From the NCBI GenBank assembly GCA_033032865.1, contig JAWHQI010000201.1:2233501-2297500 (forward strand): DNA of 64,000 nt, in the 5' to 3' direction. Numbering within the stretch: the first letter of the stretch is position 1; each line of letters begins with the position of its first letter. The notes below the pieces were generated by a model. That model made no database searches. It was not told the DNA's origin and was given only the letters and a program-made list of their open reading frames with translations. A program made the translations under genes and the position numbers. This stretch comes from Dactylorhiza incarnata (Eukaryota; Streptophyta; Magnoliopsida; Asparagales; Orchidaceae). Shown here in pieces: positions 42,483 through 53,044 of this stretch.

Positions 42483-43429
42483 GCCGCTGTTCCACGAAAT
42501 TAGAGATCGGGCACTGTTTTGGGGCGCGATTTCTGCGCGCGAGTCTGCCGTTCCACCTCTCCAAGGTCCCCCCTTCCATTCCTCCCTTTGGGAAAGCTTC
42601 ATCCATTGATCCTAAGGTCCATCTAGGGTCTCGGAAGCATTCTCCGCCATCTACGGCTAGCATTCCATGAGGAAGACATCTCCATCGGGCGAAGGAGAAG
42701 TGACCCAGCTCTGAGAAGAAGACGGGCAACGGTTGGAGGTAGTGACAGCCTCTAAACCCCAGAAGCAACCAAGGACTGAGCTCGGAGGAGGCGTGACGAC
42801 CCCCCATTCCGACCAAGATCCGCGGCGATACTTCTCATCTCGTGGTTACTTCCACCCCTTCTCTTTTTGTGATTTGTACTCTTTATTGTTGTAATGAACT
42901 AAATGAACATCTATTTGTCTATGAATGGGAGTTTATTTATGAACTTGTCCTTTACGTTATGCTGTGTTGTGATGCGCTCCGCCCCCGCTCCACTTACACC
43001 CACACGTTCTAGCACTCGCTCTAGCAAAAGCTGGAAGCGATAGCAAAGAGGTGCCTTCGACCCTCAACTCTCGCATTTGCACTCACCTCATCCATATGCT
43101 CACCGGCCATCCGCTAAGCGAAGCACGGCATCGCGGCCTACACTAAATCCATCCACCAAGCGACGCGGTGATTGCGACCCGCATAGTTTGTTTAGTTTTC
43201 TCATTCCCGTTCTATAAAACCAACCAAACCCCCCATGTTTTGTTAAACTTAGAAACCCCCATAATTAATCTCCTAATGGGCAAATCGTATTACCCAACTT
43301 GCGGTCCTTTGAGAACGATATTCGGGGAGCTACTCCCTACTTTTATTACTTGACAACGATCGGTGCACTGCTGTCGTACCGCATTTCGTGCCCGCAAATT
43401 AGTGGTGTGGAAATAGCGCGTCAAGTTTT

Positions 43430-43447
43430 TGGCGCCGTTGCCGGGGA
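43430..43447 (+). other. Primer-binding site of element K, tRNA-Asp type
   Basis: TGGCGCCGTTGCCGGGGA, complementary to the 3' end of plant tRNA-Asp including CCA, six bases after the LTR. Typical of Athila-lineage elements. Confidence 0.93.
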
Positions 43448-43529
43448 CTGCAAGCGTGTATAATTTGTCTTTCGTGGGAAATTAGTTTAAGCGTATTTTT
43501 GTTTTTGATATTTCTCTTTTTGGTGTAGT

Positions 43530-45008
43530 GTGCGCATGCATAGACAACATCTTGGTGAATTTGCAGCATTTGATCCTGAGATAGAGCGTACTCTGCGGGT
43601 GCGTCTACGTGCTGCTGCCACCATGGATGTTAATGAAAATCAGGCTAATCCAGGAGTGGGAAATGCACCGGCTGTTGCTCAAGCGGCTGATGAGAATGAA
43701 GTGGTTAGGCCACGGCCTAGGACCATGAGGGATTACACCACTCCTACTGTGGGGAGTGTGTACCCCGGATTTGGCCCGGCTATTAGTAACAACAATTTTG
43801 AGATAAAGCCAGCCATTCTGAATATGATCCGCAATAATGCCCAATTCTCCGGGTTAACCAGTGAAGACCCCCATCTTCACCTAGCTGAATTTGCGGAGAT
43901 TTGCGGTACATTTCGGTATGCAGGAATTGCTGATGAGACGGTGAAACTCAGGTTGTTTCCATTCTCCCTCCGCGACAAGGCGAAGGCTTGGCTCTACACA
44001 ATACCACCCGGCGCAGCTACCACCTGGGACGCTCTGCAGACAAAGTTTTTGGCAAAATTCCACCCGGTGGACAAGGTTGTAAACTTGCGGAGAGAAATCG
44101 CAACCTTCCGGCAACACGATCAGGAGACCCTTGCGGAAGCATGGGATAGGTTCACGGACCTCCTCCGGAAGTGCCCTCAGCATGAGCTACAACCTTGGAA
44201 CTTAGTGGAAAATTTCTATTTTGCAATTGAGCCCAATTATAGGGCCATGATTGATGCTGCTGCAGGCGGCACCCTTATGAACCATACTCCCGACGACGCA
44301 CTGAGGATTCTCCAAGACACCGCCACTCATAGTTCGTTCTGGACTGCTGGAAGAAACGCCCCAAGGATTGCTCGTGGACTCTTTGAGGTGAGCACATCGG
44401 GCGCATCTACTGAGGTGGCATCAACACCTTATGACAACGTCGTGCTACTTAAGAGGCCTGCCCTCCCTCCTGCTCCAGTAATGGCCATTTCGTGTCAAGG
44501 ATGTGGAAACCTCGGGCAACATGCATATGAGTGCCCCTCAGGTGAGCAACCTACTGAATTAACTTTTGATGAAAGTGTGAATTATTTGAATGATCAAAAT
44601 CGGGGAGTACCATTTAACAACGCTTATAACCCGGCCGTGAGGAGTCACCCGAATTTCTCATGGAAACAAAACGTGCCTAACCAACGATGGCAAGGAGGCT
44701 CGCATCAATTTGATGCGCAAGCCTCCGGTAGCCAACCGAGGCCACCACAACCGAGGTTTGCTCAAAATGCACCACCGTAGAGGAAGAGCGCATTGGAAGA
44801 AATGATGGAAAAGTTTGTCGATCTGGCTCAAACAAATATGGACAATCAGACTGCTTCAATGCGGAACTTGGAGACGCAGCTAGGCCAATTGGCCCAGGTG
44901 CTCTCCGAGCGTACGCAAGGTGCTCTTCCAAGCAATACTGAAAAGAACCCGCGGGAGCAAGGTAAAAGCATTGCTGATGCAGATGGTGGTCAATTGAGCC
45001 CATGCGTT
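43530..45008 (+). pseudogene. gag: Element K gag, N-terminal part of the gag-protease ORF
   Basis: Frame opens MRMHRQHLGEFAAFDPEIER; ATGs at 43530 and 43536 are both possible starts. The capsid core has NNFEIKPAILNMIRNN, EDPHLHLAEFAEIC, LFPFSLRDKAKAWL, TTWDALQTKFLAKFHP and YFAIEPNYRAMIDAA, strongly Athila-like. A zinc-knuckle-like CQGCGNLGQHAYEC (44493-44534) has His one position late. A TAG at 44778-44780 replaces the Gln of L (CAG to TAG). The frame continues (EEMMEKFVDLAQTNM) to 45008, where L is inserted. Confidence 0.9.
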
Positions 45009-45873
45009 TGATGCGTGTCGGCAAGTGCACCGGTCGCTGTCAAGTAATAAATGTGGAGAATGGAATCCCCGGATGTCGGTCTCTTGAGGAATGCAGGTTG
45101 GGTGATCGAATCGCGTAGTGTGACTATTGTTACACAAGCGTTAACAAACACAAAAAGGGGGCTTTGGTTGGTTTTTCCTACTCTTAACAACAGTAAAAGA
45201 ATTGCGGGTCGAAAACACCGCTTCGCAAGGTGAGATGGATGCGACAGCCGCGATGCCGTGCTTCGAGAGGCGGATGGAGCGTGCTCAAGTGCGAGAAGGT
45301 GAGGGTCGCAAACACCTCTTCACAAACGCCGTTAGCTCTTGCTAACGCGGATCGAACACCTTGTGTGCGTGAGTGAGTGAGTGGAAACGAAGTGATTCAC
45401 AAGCAAGCAATGATGAAGTGCAAAGAAACATTCATTTCAAATAAACCAAACATCATACTATTCAGGTTTACAAGATTCAACGATTACAACGAAGGAAAGA
45501 AGGAAGAGATAACCGATGGGTGAAGACTAGCGGCCGTTCACGGCCGGAATGGTAGGTTGTCGGGCTACCTTCGGACTCGGGCGGACAATGCTTCCGGCGT
45601 AGAGAAACTGTCACGATTTCTCTACGTAGTTCCGTCGTCTTCTTCCTCAGATTTACTCTTCTTCTCGCCGGATTGGAATGGAAAACAGTTGCTTGAGGGC
45701 TTGCGGATGGTGGAGAACGCTCCTGGACAATGGAGAAAAGCTTGGAATGGTTGGAGAAGACTTCCCCTTGCGTAGGAGATGAAGTGGAGGTGTCCAAGAA
45801 GGGTAGTCAGCGGCGTACGGACTGGGAAATCTGCTCCCGGCGGCTCGATGCTGACCTAAAAGAGGAACAGACT

Positions 45874-45881
45874 TATATATA
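45874..45881 (-). promoter_or_regulatory. TATA box of LTR L
   Basis: TATATATA in CACCTATATATAAGTC on the minus strand, about 30 bases downstream of the first palindromes. Confidence 0.5.
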
Positions 45882-45902
45882 GGTGCTGAAATGAATACTG
45901 CG

Positions 45903-46165
45903 CATGGTCATTGGCGCACGACCAGTGGTCGTGCGCACTGGAATTCTGCGATCGTGCGCGCTGCCTGGGCGGAGCCCTGCGAGGAAAGAAAATTATAAAA
46001 TACATGTTCGCACGACCAGTGGCGCACGACCAGTGGTCGTGCGCACTATCGTAAGTGGTCGTGCGATAAGCCAGACAGAACTCATAAAAAGGGCGTTAAG
46101 TGCGCACTATCAGTGGCGCACGACCAGTGGTCGTGCGCAATAGAACCAGTGATCGTGCGCAGTGT
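45903..46165 (-). repeat. GCGCACGACC palindrome array in LTR L
   Basis: The perfect 23-base palindrome seen in K occurs at 45914-45936, 46022-46044 and 46116-46138, with half-sites between. Equivalents lie at 57952-58213 in the other LTR of L. Confidence 0.92.
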
Positions 46166-46423
46166 TCCTATATAGAATTGTACCGGGAACACCTGCACGA
46201 CACCTGTTCCAGCATACAACACTGGTCTAGCCACTGAAAGTGGAACTTAACAGCACATGAAAACTAATAACGAAGTTAAGCACGAAATCACACCAAAACG
46301 GGCCAAAAGTGCACCTAACATTGAATGATCAATATGAACTATAACAGGGCTAAAGTGCGGTGAAATGACTAAATAAACGGCCCAGATGAGTCCATAAAAG
46401 TGTATATGATCAGGACTCATCAC

Positions 46424-48212
46424 ACCCCCAGACTTACCTGTTTGCGCGTCCCGAGCAAACGAATCCAGTGGAGTGTGAAAACGGTGGTTAACGTAGAAAA
46501 TTACACAGAGGAGTACGGTGCGAAGTATCATACGCATGCGAGTAGAAATTCTAGTAACAAGAGATTCTAACTATGCTAACTAGTTTACGAAAGTATTAAA
46601 GCGTAACTAGAGATTTATCAAAACTCAGTTGGTGAATGATGAAGAATTCGAACGATCATGCCCGGTGTGAAAGTAACAAGACGCTAAGGCGGGTGCTGCA
46701 CAAGGTCGGGGTTTAGGAATAACTTCGCTGAAATCCATCAACGTCGTGAACCATACGCTCGCCCGGTCACACTCTCTCCACGGCTTTAGCAAACTCACAA
46801 GTCAAATCAATAGGGCTTTTAGGAGTATAATGGGGCTTAGGCTGCGGTATGATATTCAAATTTAAACACGATGGCTACGCAACCCAAGTGAGCTAACGGA
46901 ACGCTACACCACACAGAACCAAAAACAACGCTCGTGTGACACACCCCCAGACTTATCATGAAAACTAGGTGTGCACACGGCCTACTTCACAATCACCAAC
47001 AAATTTTCTATTTAGCTCGAGAGCATTTCTTTTCAATATACTTTTTCCAGTTTTTTTTCTTCTTTTTTACAATATACTTTTCTTCTTTTACTTATCCCCC
47101 AGTTGGTACAATTTCAGCGAAATGGCGTTAATTTCCCCTTCTCATCACAACGATTCCATACATCACACCAAATGTAGAAAATGAGTGCAGATAACATCTA
47201 TTTGGTTGCGACAGTGGGATAAGCTTCGGGCTTTGGTGGATGAGGAGGAGCTGAACAAAGGAGTGGTAGGCACAAATTTGGCATGCAAAGGTGAGCGAAA
47301 AGGACAGGGAATGACAAGGCTCAAACTAGCCAAAAGGTGGCCTACATCACGTTTAACTCGACGAATCGCTCTCGCCCATGCTTCGAGAGTCGCTTGGGGC
47401 AAGTTCTTAGCCCACGAGAAAGATAAACCTTCCTCCCGACTCGAGCAACACACGACTAGTGCTCGTACACACACAACACCGGGTTATCGTCAATTTCATT
47501 CACATTCACCACTTGAGTATCATAAATCTAAATCTACGCAAAAATACTAAACATAAATTAGATGCATAAAGATAATCTAGTTTTACTCGAATTCTACCAT
47601 AGCATGCGAAGTGACTAGAACACTACACGAGTCATCATCGCGCTCCTAATAGTAATTCCTACGTTAACATCCTATTTCACATTCCAACCAAAACAGGTCT
47701 TTCGGAAACAGACAAATAGGTAAGCGCGCACTCATGTGGGTGAAGTGGTGCGAGAAGCATGAAAATGATAATGATGAAAATAAATAATACACAAACTTCT
47801 AATATGCAGTGCAACTCGTGCAAAGTGGATGACAACATACTCTCCCCCAGACTTAGTCTAAACAATACATCACAGAAATTGGAAGCTAAGGAGGGGAAGA
47901 AGTGTTACCCAATGCTCAGAATTGAGCATACCAGACGATTGGCGTTCAAGATCAAGCGCAGTCCGCAGCGTCCACACCAAAGAACACAAGACACCTGCAA
48001 GCACAAAACTAAAAACAACAAAAAGCAAATATATAAACTGAACTAAGCATGCTAGAAAAGAAATAAAATCAGGAAATCTGGGTTGTCTCCCAGTAGCGCT
48101 TTTATTTAATGTCCTTAAGATGGACCAAATACCTGTATTAACATTGTTTATATAGTGCAGGAATTACATAAAAGAAGTTCACAAGCAGTTTCACAAACTC
48201 AGATCACACAAA
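46424..48212 (-). other. Element L polypurine tract and 3' untranslated region
   Basis: On the minus strand the polypurine tract AGGTAAGTCTGGGGGTG abuts the LTR. Similar AAGTCTGGGGG sites recur at about 46942 and 47842. A hairpin (ATGCTCA-ATTC-TGAGCAT in element sense, 47912-47929) and GGGAGACAACCCA (48080-48092) also occur in the K 3' UTR. No protein recognised. Confidence 0.7.
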
Positions 48213-50543
48213 TCAGCTATAAGCGCTCTTATGGTGCGCGTCTCCCATAGCGCGTAGGCGGGAGGTGAGGGCTTTAGGGCCAACACTGGTGTCACCCAGT
48301 GTTCCCCTAACCTCCGCCCTCCTTCTACGGAGAGCGGCAGCGCGAGCGTCGTGCAGAAGTTTCTCCTGTTTAAGTATCGTGACAGTCGGGGACTGCCACC
48401 GTTGAAAGTTTTCAGATTTTTCCGCCTTGGTGGTGGGTGGCGTCACTTCTGGCATCGCGGTGACTACCGGATCGGCCCAGGAGATGGAGCGCTTAAATTG
48501 TTTATTACAGGAATCAAAACAAGAAGATAATGGGACATTGTCCCGAACTAAATTCAAGTCAACGTTTTTCGAAATGCAGTCTTCTTCCGTCTCGGAACCA
48601 AATTCTCTCTGAAGATCAACTTCTTCTTCCTCACTAGACAGGTGCTCCTCCTTTTCTCCTTCAATTGATTCTTTAACTTCTTCATGTCCTGCACAGCTCA
48701 AAGATTCATCAAAAATAAAAAGAGGGGGAGGAGTGGATGTTTCAGTTGTAGCTTCGGGGCAAGTGGGCTGCGGCACCTTATTGGGTAGGAAGACACACCC
48801 CGTAGCAAAATCAAGGGTGGCACCGCTCTCTTTCAAGAACGACACACCCAAGATAGGGATATAGTGATTTTCCTGAGGGCCCAACACCTGAAAATCAGCA
48901 ACCACAATCGTCCACTCAACTATCACCTCTACATTTTTCACTTCCCCCTCAGATTGTATAACAGTCCCATTAGCAAGCATAAGGGATTTCCTTTCCTCCG
49001 TGTTCATCTCAAGTTGTAGTTTAGCAACATCTTGCAATGCAATGACGTTGCGGGAGGAACCGGAATCGCATAGAGCTTTCGTTTCAATATTGTTGATGGA
49101 ACAGGAAATCATCAACTCACTTGGATCAGCCTCTATCACATCACCAAGACTCTTCCCCTGATCTATTGGGTTCTTTTCCGTGTTGCTAGGAAGGGTCCCA
49201 TGCGACCGCTCGGTTAGCAGTTGGGCCAATTGGCCCAGCTGCATTTCCAAGTTTCGCATGGATGCGGTTTGGTTCACCATATTCGAGGTAGCCGCTTGCA
49301 TGAATTTCTCCATCATCTCCTCCAGATTACTCCTTTTTTGGGCAGGGGGGGCTTGGTTATAATCCGGGTGTGGTGGCCTCGGTTGGCTCCCGGAGGCGTA
49401 AGCATCGTTTTGATGCTGCCCCGGTGCCCATCGTTGGCCAGGCGTGTTTGGGTTCCACGAGAAGTTCGGGTGACTTCTCGCTCCCGGATTATAAGCATTA
49501 TTAAAAGGCACCCCCTTAGGCTGATTTCCTACATAATTAACAGATTCATTCAAGGTTAAGTGCGCGAAGTCACCTGCTACGTTGTTCCCTGAACATTCAT
49601 ACGCGTGGTGGCCTCCGCCTCCACATCCTTTGCAAGTAATGACAGCAGCAGGCGTGGGAGTAGGAGGAAGTGAGTCAACCATAAAGAGACCACGACCGCT
49701 TCTTGGAGCATTTCTCCCTGCAGTCCAGAATGTACTGTGGGAGGCGGTGTCGCGCAGAATCCGAAGGGCCTCCTATGGAGTGTGGTTCATTAAAGTACCA
49801 CCTGCCACAGCATCGATCATTGCCCTGTAGTTGGGCTCGATCGCAAAGTAAAATGTTTCGACCACATTCCACGGTTGAAGCTCGTGGTTCGGACAACGGC
49901 GGAGAAGATCGCTAAGGCGCTCCCACGCCTCAGCAAGGGTCTCCTGGACAAGTTGGCGAAAGGTGGCGATCTCCCGCCGCAAGCTCACGATCTTATCCAC
50001 AGGGTGGAATTTAGCAAGGAACTTGGATGCGAGGGCATCCCAAGTCGCAGCAGTCCCGGGCGGAATGGAGTGGAGCCACACCTTGGCTTTGTCGCGGAGT
50101 GAGAAGGGAAACAGTCTAAGCTTGACCGTGTCGTCAGTAATCCCTGCGTAGCGGAAGGTTCCGCAAATATCAGAAAACTCCGCCAGATGCAGATGCGGAT
50201 CTTCGCTGGCCAACCCAGAGAACTGAGCGTTGTTCCGGATGATGTTCAAGATCGCAGGTTTGATCTCGAACTGATTGTTCATAATATTCGGCCCAAACCC
50301 AGGATACACACTCCCAGCAATTGGAGTGGTGTAGTCTCTCATCGTGCGGGGTCGAGGCCTAACCGCCTCCTGCTCATCTCCAGGCTGGTGTTGCCCCTCG
50401 TTGGGCACTCTCGCATCAACATCATTTGGGTCTACCTGATCACCCATTGCCTCTTGTACGGCAGCAGCGCGCCTTCGCGCGCGAGCGGTCCGTTCAATTT
50501 CCGGATCAAAGGGTACGAGTTCCCCTGCGGCTTGTCTCTGCAT
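48213..50543 (-). pseudogene. gag-pro: Element L gag-protease with conserved C-terminal domain, one stop
   Basis: Starts MQRQAAGELVPFDPEIER at 50543. The gag core matches K (EIKPAILNIIRNNAQFSG, LFPFSLRDKAKVWLHSI). One TAG at 49773-49775 is the only break. After it come the zinc knuckle CKGCGGGGHHAYEC (about 49634-49593), an EEMMEKFMQAATSN helix, protease active site ALCDSGSSRNVI (about 49050-49085), ILGVSFLKESGATLDFATG, an acidic stretch (EEHLSSEEEEVD) and the C-terminal domain SISWADP...HDARAAALRRRRAE...HHKSAYS. This domain is shared with K and ends the ORF where RT would begin in a complete element. About 777 codons. Confidence 0.88.
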
Positions 50544-50634
50544 GCACGATCACAAACAAAAAGAAAAACAAAGAAAATCAAAAACAACTGCTCGTATAAC
50601 GAGAGTCACAACACAAGACGATACACGCCTGCAT

Positions 50635-50652
50635 TCCCCGGCAACGGCGCCA
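50635..50652 (-). other. Primer-binding site of element L, tRNA-Asp type
   Basis: TGGCGCCGTTGCCGGGGA on the minus strand, six bases inside the LTR edge at 50659; identical to the K site. Confidence 0.93.
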
Positions 50653-50658
50653 AAAACT

Positions 50659-50956
50659 TGATGCGTGTCGGCAAGTGCACCGGTCGCTGTCAAGTAATAA
50701 ATGTGGAGAATGGAATCCCCGGATGTCGGTCTCTTGAGGAATGCAGGTTGGGTGATCGAATCGCGTAGTGTGACTATTGTTACACAAGCGTTAACAAACA
50801 CAAAAAGGGGGCTTTGGTTGGTTTTTCCTACTCTTAACAACAGTAAAAGAATTGCGGGTCGAAAACACCGCTTCGCAAGGTGAGATGGATGCGACAGCTG
50901 CGATGCCGTGCTTCGAGAGGCGGATGGAGCGTGCTCAAGTGCGAGAAGGTGAGGGT
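50659..50956 (-). repeat. Element L 5' LTR, inner piece
   Basis: Matches 45009-45306. It is cut at AGGGT (50952-50956) by element M. Confidence 0.92.
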
Positions 50957-51214
50957 TGTAACACCCTGCCAGTACGAATAATATAATAGTAGGTCCGGCC
51001 GGGACCCCACGCCATACTAACCACACTAGCTAGGAGTTAAAAGGTGATAAACAGAAAGAAACTACAACAGAGTATACTAAACACTAGCGGAAGCATAAAG
51101 ATTTAACATTTCCATTAGAATTGTCCACTATCATAGGAATGAAACCAAGAAAGAGAGTTATGGCCTTAAGGCCTTACATTTAGCAACTGTACCAAAAACC
51201 CCAAAACATACATC

Positions 51215-51420
51215 GGCACGCAGGCCGGCACTACAAGAGAAAGCTAAAAAGGAGGCTGGCCTTCAAGGGCCAACTCAGCAAAAGGGGCCACCGCCCGCTA
51301 TTTCCTGCTAGGCTCACCTGCACTGCATAAGAACATTCCACCAAGCGGTGGCAAACAAGGTAACGGCCAGCACAGCTGACCAAATTATAACGACCCCACC
51401 CCTTTCCCGGGGTGGCGGAG
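51215..51420 (-). promoter_or_regulatory. Hairpin module in LTR M
   Basis: On the minus strand: CCACCCC-paired GGGGTGG, then CGTTATAATTTGGTCAGC, a GGTCAGC...GCTGGCC stem, CCACC-GCTT-GGTGG and GGCC-CTTGAA-GGCC. Loops and some pairs differ from G and J, but the stems remain. Confidence 0.65.
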
Positions 51421-52689
51421 ATTCTACCCTGCAAGCAAGCCATACTAGCACAAGTACTAAAATAAAGAAAGTGCAACTACACAAGGTGAGGTTTCAAGCA
51501 CATTCAATCTTCTAGGTTGAGCATCAAAAAGGAGGGAACCTAGGTATGCACATGATGTTGGTTGGGTTCACCCGAAGGTTCCCCGCAACCGCCTAAACAA
51601 CCGCATGAGGCTAACAACATCAATTCCACAAACACTCCACCATAAGGGCCATCGCCTTATGTGGGAAAAAGAGCTTTTGGTCGGTCTAGGTAAACCACCT
51701 TCCACGACCTCTCCCATGATCACACGGCTACATGAGGTAGGGACCTCTTACCGATCTGCATGGAAACGGGTTCGGTTTAGCTTTGCCCGTGCTCTAATCG
51801 TCGCGATCTGTCGCACGACGCGGGTACGGCTTCGCCTCGGCCCGTAAGGGTTTAGCACCTTCAAGTGCTACACAACTATAAGCTACACACCTAATCCCTT
51901 CACAAGGATCTAGGCTTCACAAATACTCAAAAAGGGGAGGTATAATACGCTCCGCATCAATTTCGCGGTGAAGGTTTGCCTTCATCCAATCTCAAAGCAT
52001 GGGGCTTTCGTTAGGATCTTCACAAGACGCCTACACTTAAATCCCGCACTACTATAGATGATTTCACGGAGTCATTCTCCGGCACGCATTCTAGGCTTAA
52101 CCTAAATGCAACGTTGCAATCCAAGCATCACCGATTCGGGCTCACGGCCACGAATAGGCTTCACACAAAATGCCTAAATCCGCACGACTACCGGATTTTC
52201 TACACGCAATATGCCGGTGACGGACACAATCGACCCGGAGTTCCGGAGAACTTGAGGGAATCCTACACTTAACCCATTGGGTGAAAGGGATCCCTCATGC
52301 AAGCATAGAGAAACGAAGGAGAGGACAAAAGACAAGTCCAAACAACGGGAGAAGAAATCGTTACCCTAGGAGCGTTCTTTTTCGCCATGGATCCGAGATT
52401 CTAGACGGAGGGAAATGACCGCACTGGGCTGCACTCTCCAGATCTGGAAACGGTTCGCGAAACGGAGCTCCAGAGCTCCGTCAATGGCGGAATCTCCCTT
52501 CTTCTTCCTTGGCTCCTCCTTCTTTCTCTAGGGTTTGGAGAGAGAATGACTTAGAGAATATGAGGTTTAACCCCTTCTCATCAGCCCTAAAGGTCTCCCG
52601 CAACTAACCCTAGCCGTTGGATCAAATCCCAAAAGATTTGGACGGTCCAATCTTCTTCTCCGCTCAAAATCGCGGAACAGAATAAACAG

Positions 52690-52940
52690 GGCGCACGATC
52701 GCTGGCGCACGATCACTGGTCGTGCGCGAAGAGGGAAATGGTCGTGCGCACTGTCCGAGACAGAACTCGATTCTCTTCTGAATTAACGCACGATCGCTGG
52801 CGCACGATCACTGGTCGTGCGCGAAGAGGACAATGGTCGTGCGCATACGCCGAGACAGAACTCCGATTCTTTGCGGGTTACGCACGATCATTGGCGCACG
52901 CTCACTGGTCGTGCGCTAAGAGGACAATGGTTGTGCGCAT
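52690..52940 (-). repeat. GCGCACGA(T/C)CA palindrome array in LTR M U3
   Basis: GCGCACGATCACTGGTCG followed by TGCGC occurs at 52705-52727 and 52800-52822, one base from the perfect palindrome of K and L. Several GCGCACGATCGCTGG and GTCGTGCGCA half-sites accompany them. The other M LTR carries the same at about 57015-57265. Confidence 0.92.
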
Positions 52941-53027
52941 TGACCTGATCTGGAATCTTGAGCCTATCCCGAGCGCAACACCACCATTCCGCCTACCTCG
53001 CTGAACCACGATCTTTGGGGTGTTACA

Positions 53028-53044
53028 ACTCCACCCCCCTTAAA
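53028..53044 (-). other. Polypurine tract of element M
   Basis: On the minus strand AAGGGGGGTGGAGT directly precedes the 3' LTR start TGTAACACCCC. Confidence 0.82.

Larger units (their letters stand above)
41936..43423 (+). repeat. Element K 5' LTR (1488 bp)
   Basis: Runs TGATGAGTCTGG to ATAGCGCGTCA. Contains the GCGCACGACC array and TATA-like TATTTAA at 42476. It is nearly identical to 61186-62674. Confidence 0.95.
45009..46423 (-). repeat. Element L 3' LTR (minus strand, 1415 bp)
   Basis: On the minus strand runs TGATGAGTCCTGATC to GACACGCATCA. The GCGCACGACC array is at 45903-46165 and TATATATA at 45874-45881 lies just downstream in the element's sense. Near-identical to the split 5' LTR (50659-50956 plus 57358-58472). 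Confidence 0.93.
50957..53027 (-). repeat. Element M 3' LTR (minus strand, 2071 bp)
   Basis: On the minus strand runs TGTAACACCCC to GGGTGTTACA. The GCGCACGA array is at 52690-52940 and the hairpin module at 51215-51420. The end box with CCCGGCCGGACC lies near 50985-51009. The middle (about 51480-52200) shows no other recognised signal. Confidence 0.92.

Noticed and set aside
45051..45233. Short identical ORFs at 45051 and 50701 as a repeated gene
   Set aside because: Both lie in the two LTR copies of L and are duplicated only because the LTR is.
50187..50768. 193-codon plus-strand ORF across the gag start, primer site and LTR of L
   Set aside because: It is antisense to gag and crosses the primer site and LTR edge, so it cannot be a coherent gene.
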